A program made the translations under genes and the position numbers. Under the pieces are notes generated by a model. It saw only the letters and a program-made list of their open reading frames with translations, was not told where the DNA came from and did no database searches. A stretch of DNA of 64,000 nucleotides. Source: Luidia sarsii (taxonomy: Eukaryota; Echinodermata; Asteroidea; Paxillosida; Luidiidae). Of this stretch, positions 45,701 to 56,179 are shown one piece after another (positions within the stretch are counted from its first letter, which is position 1; every line of letters begins with the position of its first letter). The stretch is from contig OX465105.1 of assembly GCA_949987565.1 (NCBI GenBank), forward strand, positions 17,324,137 to 17,388,136. The letters run 5' to 3'.

Positions 45701-48700
45701 TTACGATGCATCGTAAGGCTTTTTGAAATCCAACCCTGGGGTAGTTAATTGTACATTGTCATGAATGAGAGCGTGAGTAGCCTGCAGGGTTCATGTGCTA
45801 GAGTGGACAGACCTTTTGATGAACCTCATTCGGCCAACCATCTTACTGCCTCTTGCGGTGCAGGACCTGACCACATTCTGCAGCAACACCTTTGCCCTCC
45901 TGGAGCAAGTCTCCATGCCGACGACGGAGGAGGACCTGGGCAACTTCTTCGGCCGAGCCCCGGACACGGGCAAGGAGGTCAAGGTGTCCTCGCTCAAGGT
46001 AAAGAGTCTCCTCATGGCCTCTGCTAGCCATTCACTGTCCCGCTACAGTTTGGACTGTGTAGTGTTGTTCATGCGACTCTGTGGAGTTTGCTTGCTTTTT
46101 TTTTTCAATTCAAGTCAAACAATCAACGGAAAAAACTGACTGAGACAAGTTCGAGCTCAAACTTGCAATGAACGGACTCTAGACTCACTGGTTTATCTTT
46201 GTGTGCCCACGGTTCCAGGAGCACAGGAAGCAATTCAGTGACGTCTGGTTGGCCTTCCTTGGCCTCACCCTGCCTCCGGCTATCTACAAGAAGACGCTGG
46301 TCACCCTGCACGAGGCCGTCATGCCCCACATGGCCAACCCACTCATGCTGACTGACTTCCTGACTGTGTCCTACAACATAGGTGAGGTTTTGTTTGTTTG
46401 CTGTTCCTTGCGCTTGTATATAATAATACTTTCACTGGACGTGACAATATCCGAGGAATACTGACTTCCTCACTTTCTCCAAAGTTAGAGGGCCTGACGT
46501 TTCAATCCTAGCAGGATCTTTTTCTTTTGAGAAAGGTCCTGCTAGGATCGAAATATCACACCCTCTAACTTTTGTGATTGATGTATTGCAGGCCATTTTA
46601 ATTCAGTGAGCAGTTTGCAACAGTTTTTTGTATTAACTTCCTCACTTTCTGACAATTTTTTCCCGAATGGGGGTGTGATCCTGGGAGATATACAATAGCT
46701 ACTGATGAAATGCTTCTGACTCGTGCCCTCCCACTCCACTGAAGATAGTTGACTATTTGGGAAGGCCTCCACCTAAGGCCTGGAGAGCTCTGGTGGTGAG
46801 AGCGCTGGTATGTTAAACCAGAGGTCTCAGGTTTAAGTCCCAGTCCAATGTTCTTTGCTATTTTCTCACATTTCCCCGATGTTCTTATTGCCAATATCTT
46901 TCCCGTTTTCCTGCGTGAAATTTGTGTGGCCCATCGGTACCCACTGTTTCCCTCGGTTATTTTCATGTCGTGATTTTCTGATCACCTTGATTCTTTGCAG
47001 GGGGTGCCATCAGCTTACTGGCTCTGAATGGATTGTTCATTCTCATGACCCAACACAACCTGTGAGTGATTTTTTGTTTGTTTGTTTTTTACAATATCTG
47101 TCTTTAAATGAGAGCTTCTTGTCCTGTATTTGTTGATTGAACCTTAATTATTAAATCTTCAATTTGATTAAATTTTGAAATTTACTTTTGAAATTACTGA
47201 AAAATACACAAAATCCCCCCCCAAAAGTCAAATTACTTCAATGCTTACTGCCACATCCTTGCAATCACTCATAGGGTTCTTCAGAATGATTCTGCTACGC
47301 TTGCCAAACATTTATGAAAAAATGTTTATGTAATTTTTTTTATTATTGTGGCTCTTCTTAAACAGGAGGGATTTGCGAGTCAATTGATTTGTATATCAAT
47401 TAGTTTGTGCCCAAAATTATGAAAATACCTTTGAAAATGCTTCTCATTTATCGCAGTGAATATCCTGAGTTCTACAAGAAGCTGTACGCCTTATTTGAGC
47501 CCAGCATTTTTCACGTCAAGTACAAGGCTAGGTTCTTCCATCTTGCAAACCTCTTCCTCAGTTCAAGGTGCGTCTCTGATAAGCTAATCACCCAGCTACA
47601 CTATAAGTTATAGCCACTTCACATCAGGGGAAACTTTTCAGTGCCCATGACTGCAATAGGGTCTTTCTGTTTAATGACGTGTCATTTTCAAAACAATCAG
47701 GAACAGTGAATAAATCAATAAGAGTACACTATGTTTGTAAGCAAGTCAAACCTGGCACATTCAGACATTTGTGTGGATTATGTCACGCTTAGCAGTGGTA
47801 GAGTTATTTCTTGGAGTTTTTATAACATGCTGATGAGTGATGACAACGCCAGTCTCCATTATCTTTAATCTTCAAGTCAAACAAATGAAGGACTGTTGGA
47901 ACAATTTTGAAAAATAGCCAAGAAAACTTTGACTGGACCGGGGACTTGAACTTGAGACCTCTGTTTTTTGTGTACCAGTACTCTGAGCTATCCAGCCCTC
48001 AGATGGCGGCCTTCCCAAATTTTGGCTGGATAGCTTCAGCTTTAATAGGTACATTTTGGTCCATTTACTAGTTAATTATAACCTGTAATAGTCAACACAG
48101 CATAATTCACTTGCATCCTTTATTCTATTGATGTTCTGTAATCACAAACTGATCCAGTTGTCCTTGTAAAATTAAATATATTCTGACTTTTGTGCATACA
48201 TTTAAGAATTTGATAATTTTAAATGTGTGGGTTATGAAGGGTGCCGGCTATAAGCTTCATCTTTGTAGTTCAATGGGCTCTGGTCTTTTCCTGTCTGTAG
48301 TTACTTACCGGCTTACTTGGTGGCAGCCTTTGCAAAGCGGTTGTCGAGGTTGGCGCTTACAGCGCCCCCTACTGCCCTGAAGCTAGTCGTCCCATTTATC
48401 GGTAACCTCTTGCTGAGACATCCCACTTGCCAGGTCATGGTGCACCAAGCAGACAGCTCATCTGGTAAGAAATGTTGAAAAGCTGTTAAATTGCAGCTCC
48501 ATCAATCTATCCTTGCATTCTATTCCCCTTCCGGGCTCAGCTCCAAGCCTTGCTTCTTTCATTCAACAGCTGAGAGGTACAGTTTGTAGAGAACACTACA
48601 GGTAGAACACTGTGTTCTCATTCCAAACTTAACCGAACACGCTAGAACTGTGGACCAAAACTTGTATTTTAATGGGTTTAACTACACAATCTCAGAAAAA

Positions 48701-50398
48701 GATTCTTTTAGAGATGGAACATCAGAATGTTATTATTTTTTTGGGGAAGACTTATTACACTTACTTCTGCCTTTGAGAGAGGTCCTGCTAGGATCGAAAC
48801 ATCAGGCTTTAAGATTTTTGTTATTATTTGTTTTTTATTTGTATTTTGGCCGTTAAAGTCAGGGAGCAGATTGCAACCATTTTGTGTAAGATTTATATAA
48901 ACTTACAATGGAGGCTATGGCCCTCTACAAATCTCTACAAATCCAGGCTCGGTCTCAGGGCTTCCACACAAAACCTGAAAATCCAGGCTGTGGTTTGTAG
49001 CTGAATTTGGTCAAAAGATTGCCACTGTTTGTGTGTTAAACCATTAAACATCCCAAAAAAGCAATCCTGCGAAGGTTTTAGCTCAAATGGTGATCTGAGA
49101 GAGTAGAAAAAGGTAAAAAACCGTCACGGTTTTTGCACCATTCTGTAGTGTAAGAAATAATTTATTGCTTGCGAGTAATAAACTATTTGTTGATATTTCA
49201 GTGAAGATTTCTAGGGAAGTACAGCATCCCAGACCGTAAGATTTTAACATGAGGATTCATGACAATCATCAAACTGTGTAAATTAGAAGGAAATCTGTGG
49301 ACATCGATGTTTTCCGATCTTCCCAAAGTTGTATTAGGCCTTTAAGCCTGAGCCTAAGCCTTCTTTTCGCTTATGGCCCATGTTCTTTGCGGTGTGCCTA
49401 TTTGACTCGCAGAGCTGTCGGACGATCCATACGTCATGAGCGAGACGGACCCAGCCAAGTGCCACGCCCTGGACAGTTCGCTGTGGGAGATGGACACCCT
49501 AAAGTCTCACTACCATCCGGGCGTGGCCCGGGCAGCCGAATTTATCGACAGACCCTTCCCCAAAGAGGAGTGGGACATTTCTGAGTTCCTGGAGTTGTCG
49601 ACTGGAGAGGTGGGTTATTCCAGTCCCCCCCTTTTTTTATTTGCAAACCTAAAGAGTGACACATGCAGAATTCCTAGGAGCCCGGGACCTAATATGATTT
49701 TCTGCTAGCATGTAAAATTAGAGGTTATGTGAGCTATTTGGAAATTTATGGATCTTAATGGAAAAGGACAAGTGATTCCTTTTAATATTGCATAGAAATT
49801 GGGTTAATCAGTTGTCTTTTTTCCCTTTCTATTTGTTTTTGTCAAACAAAGGAAAACAATTTTAAACAATGTTGAAGAAAGCTTTGACTGAAATTTTAAA
49901 AAGCTGCGTCCACTTTGTGCGATTCCCGAGCTGCTGTTGCCAGGTTTATGATAATTGTTTGTATCAATCGGAATGGAAGCAGGATTGTGATCCCTGGAGA
50001 TATACGGCAGTTAATGGTTTAATGCTGGCTAGGCTGGTGCCCCCACCCCAGCAAAGACCAGTTGAGTTATTGGGAAGGCCACCATCTAAGGGCTGGATAG
50101 CTCAGATGGTAAGAGCGGTGGTACCCAAAACCAGATGTCTTGGGTTCATTTTTCTTTTTATTACTATAACCGGTACTTGTTGTTGGCAACTGTATAAACA
50201 TAATGGCATCATTGATATAATGACAGAGGAAAGTTGTGTCATCCCTTTGAATATTCATGATTTGTTTTCCTGTCGCTGCAGATGATTGGTCGGATTACAA
50301 GCAAGAAGATGCGGACTGCTCCTGTGGAGTTTGAGCCAGCCAAGGGATTGTTCAGCACTAAGGATGGCAGCTTCAGCAAGTTTTGGTCCTTTGATTAA
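42701..50398 (+). CDS. NOC4L: Nucleolar complex protein 4 homologue (CBF/Mak21 family)
   Basis: Eleven exons: 42701-42862, 43867-44130, 44323-44427, 45068-45223, 45864-45998, 46219-46381, 47001-47061, 47457-47567, 48301-48464, 49413-49609 and 50282-50398. They total 1635 nt, 544 aa (human 516), and all phases agree. The family works with NOP14 in the nucleolus in 40S subunit assembly. The CBF/Mak21 domain (about residues 275-450) is very clear: GGAISLLALNGLFIL, FYKKLYALFEPS, FHVKYKARFFHLANLFLSS, YLPAYLVAAFAKRL and LALTAPPTALKLVVPFI. The N-terminus is Lys-rich (KSQRKSRIEGIKEKEK), fitting nucleolar localisation, and extends beyond the human one. The exon 4 donor (GTTGGT) is weak. A 97-bp tandem duplication precedes exon 3 and copies its acceptor. 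Introns carry foldbacks and SINEs. Confidence 0.95.
42967..43068. mobile_element. Family C foldback element
   Basis: Inverted arms: TAGTCCGAGTAAGTTGGAGT-TGGACCCGACAAGTCACCC and the complement AGGGTGACTTGTCGGGTCCA-AGTAACTCGGACTA about a T-rich centre. It is in intron 1 of NOC4L. Relatives lie at 43.4-43.7, 52.2-52.4, 62.9 and 63.2 kb. Confidence 0.75.
43126..43326. mobile_element. Non-autonomous DNA transposon with 44-bp TIRs and 9-bp TSD
   Basis: Terminal inverted repeats begin CGCAGTGGCTGTTGTTACGG (43135-43178 and 43274-43317, two mismatches). Both sides are flanked by the direct repeat TAAGTAATT (43126-43134 and 43318-43326). No coding capacity inside. A 9-bp duplication with long TIRs suggests a Mutator-like MITE. 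Confidence 0.85.
43405..43735. mobile_element. Longer family C element
   Basis: GTCCAAGTAACTTGGACCC at the left; an interior with GACTACCCCCGACCAAAACC, CCAGATTTTACCCCGAAAAC and the inverted copy GTTTTCGGGGTAAAATCTGG. The interior also matches 52241-52300 in the opposite orientation, so it is a distinct subfamily rather than a simple hairpin. Confidence 0.6.
44151..44347 (+). repeat. 97-bp tandem duplication across the intron 2/exon 3 boundary of NOC4L
   Basis: Two adjacent copies share GACACT-type starts, ACTCAAGGAGAGAG, TTGAATCTTGATCTGTCATT, CCCAACAG|GAGCTGTCCTTAT and CAGTCTGATGAAG. The duplicate acceptor is at 44225 and the real one at 44322. Use of the upstream acceptor enters a frame that reads ELSLLSLMK and then meets a stop. 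Confidence 0.85.
44430..45067. other. NOC4L intron 3, nothing recognised
   Basis: 638-bp AT-rich intron between exons 3 and 4. I see no repeat family member or ORF of note. Confidence 0.5.
45598..45737. mobile_element. Family D foldback element
   Basis: Reads CTTACGATCAATTGCAAGAC, CAGAAACCATACGG, then GAGTTACGATGCATCGTAAG and ends near TTGAAATCCAACCC. Opposite orientation to the 10.7-kb copy; in NOC4L intron 4. Confidence 0.65.
46486..46635. mobile_element. Family A foldback element
   Basis: Complementary arms GAGGGCCTGACGTTTCAATCC and GGATCGAAATATCACACCCTC flank TTTCTTTTGAGAAAGG. The tail ends GTGAGCAGTTTGCAACAG. It lies about 100 bp into intron 6 of NOC4L. Confidence 0.7.
46672..46850 (+). 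mobile_element. tRNA-derived SINE
   Basis: The 5' module GTGTGATCCTGGGAGATATAC is followed by GGGAAGGCCTCCACCTAAGG and a tRNA-like part: box A-like GGAGAGCTCTGGTGGTGAGAG and box B-like AGGTTTAAGTCCC. The same order is found at 49983-50150. Confidence 0.65.
47885..48030 (-). mobile_element. tRNA-derived SINE, reverse orientation
   Basis: On the minus strand: GGGAAGGCCGCCATCTGAGG, then GCTGGATAGCTCAGAGTACTGG with a box A-like sequence, then GGTCTCAAGTTCAAGTCC (box B-like). It is in NOC4L intron 8. Confidence 0.65.
48765..48885. mobile_element. Family A half-element
   Basis: Arm GAGGTCCTGCTAGGATCGAA, ACATCAGGC, and the tail with AGGGAGCAGATTGCAACC. The complementary left arm is missing. Confidence 0.55.
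49983..50150 (+). mobile_element. tRNA-derived SINE
   Basis: GTGATCCCTGGAGATATACG, GGGAAGGCCACCATCTAAGG and GCTGGATAGCTCAGATGGTA (a very good box A), followed by TCTTGGGTTCA, which is box B truncated. It is in NOC4L intron 10. Confidence 0.7.
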
Positions 50399-50399
50399 A

Positions 50400-51360
50400 A
50401 CCTTCTATTTCTGGATTGATAAAGTACTTGTCCGACCATTTATTCTTCCCTTAAAGCCCCTACACAACATTGGTCGAGGTCAAAGAATAGCATCCATACG
50501 TTGTCTGATCCAACATGTGCATGAAATAGCACACCTGTGAAAATTTCAGCTCAATCCGCCGACCGAGTCTCAAGAAAATCATGAAAACCGCTTCATATGT
50601 TTTGCAAAAATGCACTATTCAACGCTGTACTTTTCTCGGTGAGATGTAAACGATTTCTTTTACTCTTTTCTCCCAGAATACATCACTTTAGGCAGAAATA
50701 TTTCAGTGCAGTGTTTCTTCCTTAACCATCTTAAAACTATAAGTTTCATGTAAATCTGTGAACATTTCTGTTTTTCGATCTGACCAATGTTGTGTAGGGG
50801 CTTTAAATGATACCGTTCCTTATTACCAGAGCATTGGAAATAGGCCATGTCAGTCTTTTTGTCAGTTGGGTTCTTTTTGCTCAGAAATTCTGACAGAAAC
50901 TATATACCATTGTGACATTTCCAGGCTTGATATTCATTGATCCATGAATAGAATGAGAACATCCCCATTGTCACCAGTGCGCTTTTTGTAAAACTTAGAT
51001 TTTGATTTGAAACGTTAGTGGTTACAGTTTCAGCAAGGTTTTTATTTTGGATTACAAACACTATATAACCTGCTGTTGGATATACATGTACAGTAAAAAG
51101 TTTCTTAATTAATTCATGAAGGGTTTATTTGCAGGCAGCCTCGTTCTTTTGACCAAAATTGGCCTCGTTTGTCAATAAAATCAAATCATTTGCTGAATTT
51201 AACTGTACATAAATATATCGGAAGGCCTATTAATCACTGATTATTTTTTCAGTTATGGAGGAAAAATGTACGATATCATCTGTATGTACTTACTTCATTT
51301 GATAGAAATAAATGAGTAATAAAACAAATATCAATATCTTGTTCCAATTTTCCTCTTTAT
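50400..51360. other. NOC4L 3' flank, no gene seen
   Basis: Two stretches near 50450-50560 and 50660-50800 resemble each other in reverse orientation (CCCTACACAACATTGGTC against its complement GACCAATGTTGTGTAGGG), which suggests another foldback of about 350 bp. The rest is AT-rich. Confidence 0.45.
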
Positions 51361-51365
51361 TTAAA

Positions 51366-51525
51366 TTTAAAATTTAGTGGGCCTGACGTTTCGATCCTAG
51401 CAGGACCTTTCTCAAAGGCCTTTGAGAAAGGTCCTGCTAGGATCGAAACGTCAGGCCCACTAAATTTTAGATTTACATTTTGGTAATTTTAGTCAGTAAG
51501 CAGTTTGCAACATTTTTGTATATCA
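51366..51525. mobile_element. Family A foldback: 98-bp perfect palindrome plus tail
   Basis: 51370-51467 is a perfect palindrome centred between 51418 and 51419 (AAAGG|CCTTT). The arms are AAATTTAGTGGGCCTGACGT and onward. The tail (TTTTGGTAATTTTAGTCAGT, then CAGTTTGCAACATTTTTGTA) matches those at 17.4 and 63.9 kb. This is the best reference copy of the family. Confidence 0.85.
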
Positions 51526-52012
51526 CCTTATTTAAATTTGTCTACATTAAAAGTCAGTGCTGTTTTCTGTCTGATCACACAATCACACTATTGTGCTAAA
51601 CATTCAAAATCTGAAGGTTGGCACCGATTGAACATTGTTTTGAATCATTATTATTTTTTTAATGATAGTCTTGGGTCAGGTCAAAAGTTTCGGATGCTTT
51701 TCAGAATCGGATGAAAAAAATAAATTAATGAAAAATCGGATGAAAATTCGTAAACCTTATACACATTATACGGCTGTTTTATGCCTACGACATGTTCGCA
51801 TTTAAAAAAAATTCGGATTCGCAAAAACATCCGAAACCAGTAGAAATAATGATTCTACTTGTTCATCGTTTGGCTCTATCCTTGTCATAATATCTTATAA
51901 TGTTCTAGGGGGATCTACTTTTGACCGCGAAACTGAGTGGGGGTACACGCGTGATGATGTCCGGACCTTGCGGCGTTGCGCTTTTCAGGAAACAGTCGCC
52001 GGGGCCCAACGC

Positions 52013-55000
52013 ATGCATGCGCGCGCACCGGCCTCACACAGACTGAGCCCCATGCACTCCGCGTTATCCGCAGCCGGTACCAAGACGTCCGCATTAATTT
52101 TTTGCTCGTCGGACAGGACTTGGAGTTGGAATCTTCTCGATCAGCTGAGCCTGAGGGGAATTTTCTCCTTTTCCCTCCAAACGTGAGTAATACAAATGAC
52201 CAGTATTGAAATCTGTGATTCTCACTTAATCCTAAAGTGGGCGCGTGGGACGGTTTCACGGGTGTTCTGAGGGGTAAAATCTCGGGGTTTCGGTCGGGGG
52301 TAGTCGAAAAACGTGAACGGCCGGTGTTTCCCTGCTGGATTTCTTGGACTCCCTCAAAATTTGTTAAAAGGATGATTCCAAATTTCGATAAAAAGGTGAC
52401 TTTTCGGGTCCCAGTTACTCGGACTAACATAGTGATGGTGACATTGGTCACAATGTTGCCAAGTGTGCACAATCGTTTTGTCAAGTTGAAGTTGAAGCAA
52501 GTTAAAAACAAAGAATATGATTGGACACGAAGTTTTGAAGTTGAACAATTCCTCGGACCCTTTAAAAAAAATTTAATCAGCACTCTAATTAGCTGTTATA
52601 AAAATGACCGACTTTGCACCTAAACTAAACTGCAGTAACTAAGTTACACGTGACTATGTTGAATTATGACTCATTTTACTAGTGTACATAGATTCTGGGA
52701 GCATTAATTAGTCAGAATCAGAAACTCGGAATACTGCTATTGCTAATGGCTATTTCTGGTAGTTTTAATGACTCGATACTCTTTTGTGTACTGTTATTTG
52801 AATTGTTGTTGACTACTCTTTGATCTCTGAATTTGATATTGCGTTACAGGTTTTCTCTTTGCATTGGGCCGATAATGGAACCATGTGAATGTTGTTGTTG
52901 ACTACTCTTTGACCTCTGAATCTGATATTGCGTTACAGGTTTTCTCTTTGCATTGGGCCGATAATGGAACCATGTGAATGTACTCCTGTAGAATCCTATC
53001 CAAAGTCCCGGGACCTGGTCATCACAGTTGTCTGCGGTGGGAGCAGCGTTGTGGATGTGCTGAGGTTACCGGGATCGAGTCCTACGGCAAGAACACTGTG
53101 TAATGGGTGTGACGAGCAGGGTACCAGACATGCAGAGGAGGACCCCCCGGTTGGGATGGCGGGAGATGCTGAGCGTGCTCAGAGAGACTGCAGTCAGGCC
53201 GAGGTGGAGCAGTTAGACCGACCACGGAGCGGACGCAATCACGAGAGCTGCCCCAATCCGGCACCTGGCAGTGGTGCCGCTAGACTAGATGGAAGGACTC
53301 GTGCCAGTCTAACGTGGCATGTTGCCATGGACCCCATGCTGGCGTCCTGCCTAGCAACAGAGCTGCGGAGGTCCAAGACCTATGAAACACTCTGGCGTCA
53401 CACGTTGCCGGGCAATGGCAGCCTGGCGAATAATAGCAAAAGAACTCAGGAGGGTGTTTGCATGAAGCGCTCCGATGCAGCCACTGTCAGCATCGGAGAC
53501 AGACCTGTAGTCACTGTTCGGATTCGCATCCACTTGAAGGAAGACCTACAGTGCTTCAGAATGGAGCCTGATATAAGATGGTAAATCTTCCCACCTGAGA
53601 TGGGTGAAGCCAAGCGTTTGGCGGCAGCTAGTCTTGGTTCAAGACATTGTTGGTTGAGATACTCTTAACGCCTGATATACCATTAATAAGGTACCCAATG
53701 ATCCGCAAACACACGTATGCACCTTGCACCCAACACACAGACTGGTAAACAACAGCTTAATTCAATGCGTATGTGTGTGCGAGTATATACGTACGCGTGT
53801 GTGTACACTGGATCACGGTCCGCTATCCAAACCAACAACGTCTTGAACCAAGACTAGGCAGGAGCGTGAATTTCAGTTGAGTCACCAAACATCGCTCTTG
53901 AGTCTCAATCACTTCTAATGAGTCTGTGTCCCAGTCCTGAGTCATCCATTCGGTGTCTGAGTCACGGAGTTTGATTCATAAGTTAGTCCCAAATCACAAA
54001 TCAATTCAAAACTGAAAATCAAACAGTATTTTCTCACACAACTATTGTAATCGGTATTTCTTCCGAGTTCCAAATCAACCTTCAGTTTGAAACTGAAATG
54101 CCAAGTGCATATTCTGAACAATTGCATACATGTACATCTTACATGCAATCAAGCTGTGGCCTGTATGCCGTGCCAATTTATTTAAGACGGAAATCAACTT
54201 ACAGATTTAATGGGCCTGACGTTTCAATCCTCACACTAGGACCCGTTTCTTCCTTTGAGTGCAACTCGAGTCTGAGGACATGTATTCATTTCCCAGTGGG
54301 CCAGTTCCCAACTGTACTGCCATAGATCCCGACTTAAGATGGGTTATCCATCGTAAGTTGAGTTACGATGCATCGTAAAGGCTTTGCGAAATCCACCCCA
54401 GGACTGTTTATGATTCGGTTGTTTTTTTGTTTCTTCGTTTCAGGAGCGACCGCATGCTGCCTCTGTGGATTCAGAGAGTACAGATGGAGGAAGTGTTCTC
54501 TTGGCTGTCTACGCTGGGTGGGGCGTACTCATCGCTGGGTGACAACATGTACAACTGTGTAAGTGAAGCTTACCGATGACCGATGCACAGAAACCATATG
54601 GCCCTTCACCGATAACTTACGATGGGTTGTCCAACCCTAAGACTTAAGTTGATTCATGATGCATCGTAAGGCTTTGTGAAATCCACCCCTAGTATATTAT
54701 GTTGGGCTCGGTGCACCAGACTATCGGAGCAATGAAATGCCTTGTCACAGACCGGTCTGTAACCCTGTATCTCCTACACAGGCGGTGGAGGCCGGCAGGG
54801 TGGCCCTACGACAGCTGTACCTGGCCGAGCGTCTGGGTGACGCCCTGCTGCAAGCAAGGTGCTTCCTGTACATGGCCCTGAGTCTGATGCAGCAAGGTCA
54901 CCTTGCCAAAGCCAAGAGAATAGTCAGGTATGAAATAGACTTGAGCAATGATGAATTATTGAGAATATAGTGAGGGAGGAGAGACCGCTAACCAAAACTT

Positions 55001-56039
55001 GCAGAGAGAGGCAAAAGAAGTGGATAGGACATATCATATATATTACGTGATGTTTGCGTTGAGGAGAATGTAATTCAATGAGGGTTTGCCCTGCTCTAAG
55101 TGATAGACACTGAATGCTCAGTGCTTTGCCCGATGCCTGATGAAAAAAATTCAGGCAGCTTGGGCGGGATTTGAACCTGCGACTCCTGCTGATATAGGAC
55201 ATATCCTCAGAAATGAGAAACTTTTTGAATGAGAAAAAGGCCAAGAGGAAGGAAGCGAATAATTGATTCTAGAATAGATAGCATCAATGGGAGAGAGCGG
55301 GATGAAAGAAAGAGCTCAAAATAGACAATCATGATGTGATAAAACTTGCTGAACAGCAGTATACCACAGAGATTTTATACTGGGGGGATGTGTTCCCATA
55401 GAAACAAACCACTCCGACTCGTTTCAGGCTGTTCATGGTGAAGATAGCAAGTCCAGAATACTAAGTGCAGTGACAGCGTATACACTTCATCTCTCTTGGT
55501 TCTCAGAAGAACCACAGCACTCAATGTCCAAGAAACTGTATTCTCTGTCAGCTGTGACTGTCAGCAAACTGCATACATGTCAGTCTCCTGATGATGGACA
55601 ATGCAGGCCGTTTCTGAACTGTTTAATCCACTTGGTTGATCATTGAACAACACAGACAGAAAATGGTCTCAATGCAAACGCTTCTTGTCATTCTGCCTTT
55701 GAGAAAGGTCCTGCGAGGATCGAAATGTCAGGCCCTATACTTTTTTCTGTGATTTGCAGTTTGGTCACTTTAGTTATTAAGCACTTTGGTATATTACTCC
55801 AGACTGTTGAGAAAGAGCAAATGGCTGTTGTCAAGTGTCCAGGGCCATACAGTCTTGTAGGGTTTATTTGTTGGCAAGTTGGCTTGAGCGGCCTTTGTTT
55901 CTGGAACCCCCCCCCCCCCAGGCAGCAGTATAAGTTTGCCAAATACGGCCCAGGCCACTCCGACACCAGGCTGATCTCCATGTGCCTGGGCATCTGGCAC
56001 CATCTGCGCCACCGCTACAGCAAAAGGAGAGAGGTCTGA
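52013..56039 (+). CDS. Unrecognised conserved protein with helical TPR-like C-terminus
   Basis: Well supported exons: 52939-53580, 54444-54558, 54782-54927 and 55922-56039 (stop TGA), with matching phases 2, 0 and 2. A first exon ending at the donor after 52182 joins exon 2 in phase only if translation starts at ATG 52013 (396 aa). However, another frame of that exon, ending LELESSRSAEPEGNF, looks equally protein-like, and an internal ATG at 52954 is also possible. The start is therefore unresolved. Exon 2 has a possible folded part (KSRDLVITVVCGGSSVVDV) and a polar low-complexity middle. The C-terminal 130 residues are two or three helical pairs: LPLWIQRVQMEEVFSWLSTL, VALRQLYLAERLGDALLQAR and ALSLMQQGHLAKAKRIVR, a TPR-like spacing. 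The function is unknown to me. The acceptor of exon 2 lies in an 89-bp tandem duplication. Confidence 0.7.
52235..52445. mobile_element. Family C element
   Basis: GGGGTAAAATCTCGGGGTTT, CGGTCGGGGGTAGTCG and the end TCGGGTCCCAGTTACTCGGA match 43.4-43.7 kb in reverse. It sits in the intron between exons 1 and 2 of the 52-56 kb gene. Confidence 0.65.
52802..52980 (+). repeat. 89-bp tandem duplication across the intron/exon 2 boundary
   Basis: TTGTTGACTACTCTTTGA, then GATATTGCGTTACAG|GTTTTC, then ATAATGGAACCATGTGAATG occur twice, with acceptors at 52849 and 52938 and about two differences. From the upstream acceptor the coding frame runs into TGA after MEPCECCC, so the downstream copy must be used for the long protein. 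Confidence 0.85.
54320..54690. mobile_element. Two family D elements flanking exon 3 of the 52-56 kb gene
   Basis: One copy at about 54335-54402 (GTTACGATGCATCGTAAAGG) and one at about 54575-54690 (ATGATGCATCGTAAGGCTTT). Both contain GATGGGTT-type cores. They sit on either side of exon 3 (54444-54558), 40 bp upstream and about 20 bp downstream. Confidence 0.6.
55035..55200 (-). mobile_element. Second type of tRNA-like SINE
   Basis: The minus strand contains GCAGGAGTCGCAGGTTCAAATCC (box B-like) followed by a unique body. The body sequence GAGGGTTTGCC-TGCT recurs near 61085-61120. Box A is not clear. Confidence 0.4.
55690..55800. mobile_element. Family A half-element
   Basis: GAAAGGTCCTGCGAGGATCG, AAATGTCAGGCCC and the tail ending TTAAGCACTTTGG. 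One arm only; it lies 125 bp upstream of the last exon of the 52-56 kb gene. Confidence 0.55.
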
Positions 56040-56179
56040 CCATGGCAGGACGACCGATGGAAGGATGGACGGACGGAGAGAGAGCGAAGCAGTGGTGGAC
56101 CATCTCATGGACGTCCACACTCTGCCTTGCCTTGCCATTTCACAGAGATTCACAGTCCATTGCAGGCTTCTTCTTTTTT

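Noticed and set aside
46750..46850. Functional tRNA gene
   Set aside because: Box A and box B are recognisable but the acceptor stem does not close and the same sequence recurs with a fixed upstream module, so it is a SINE.
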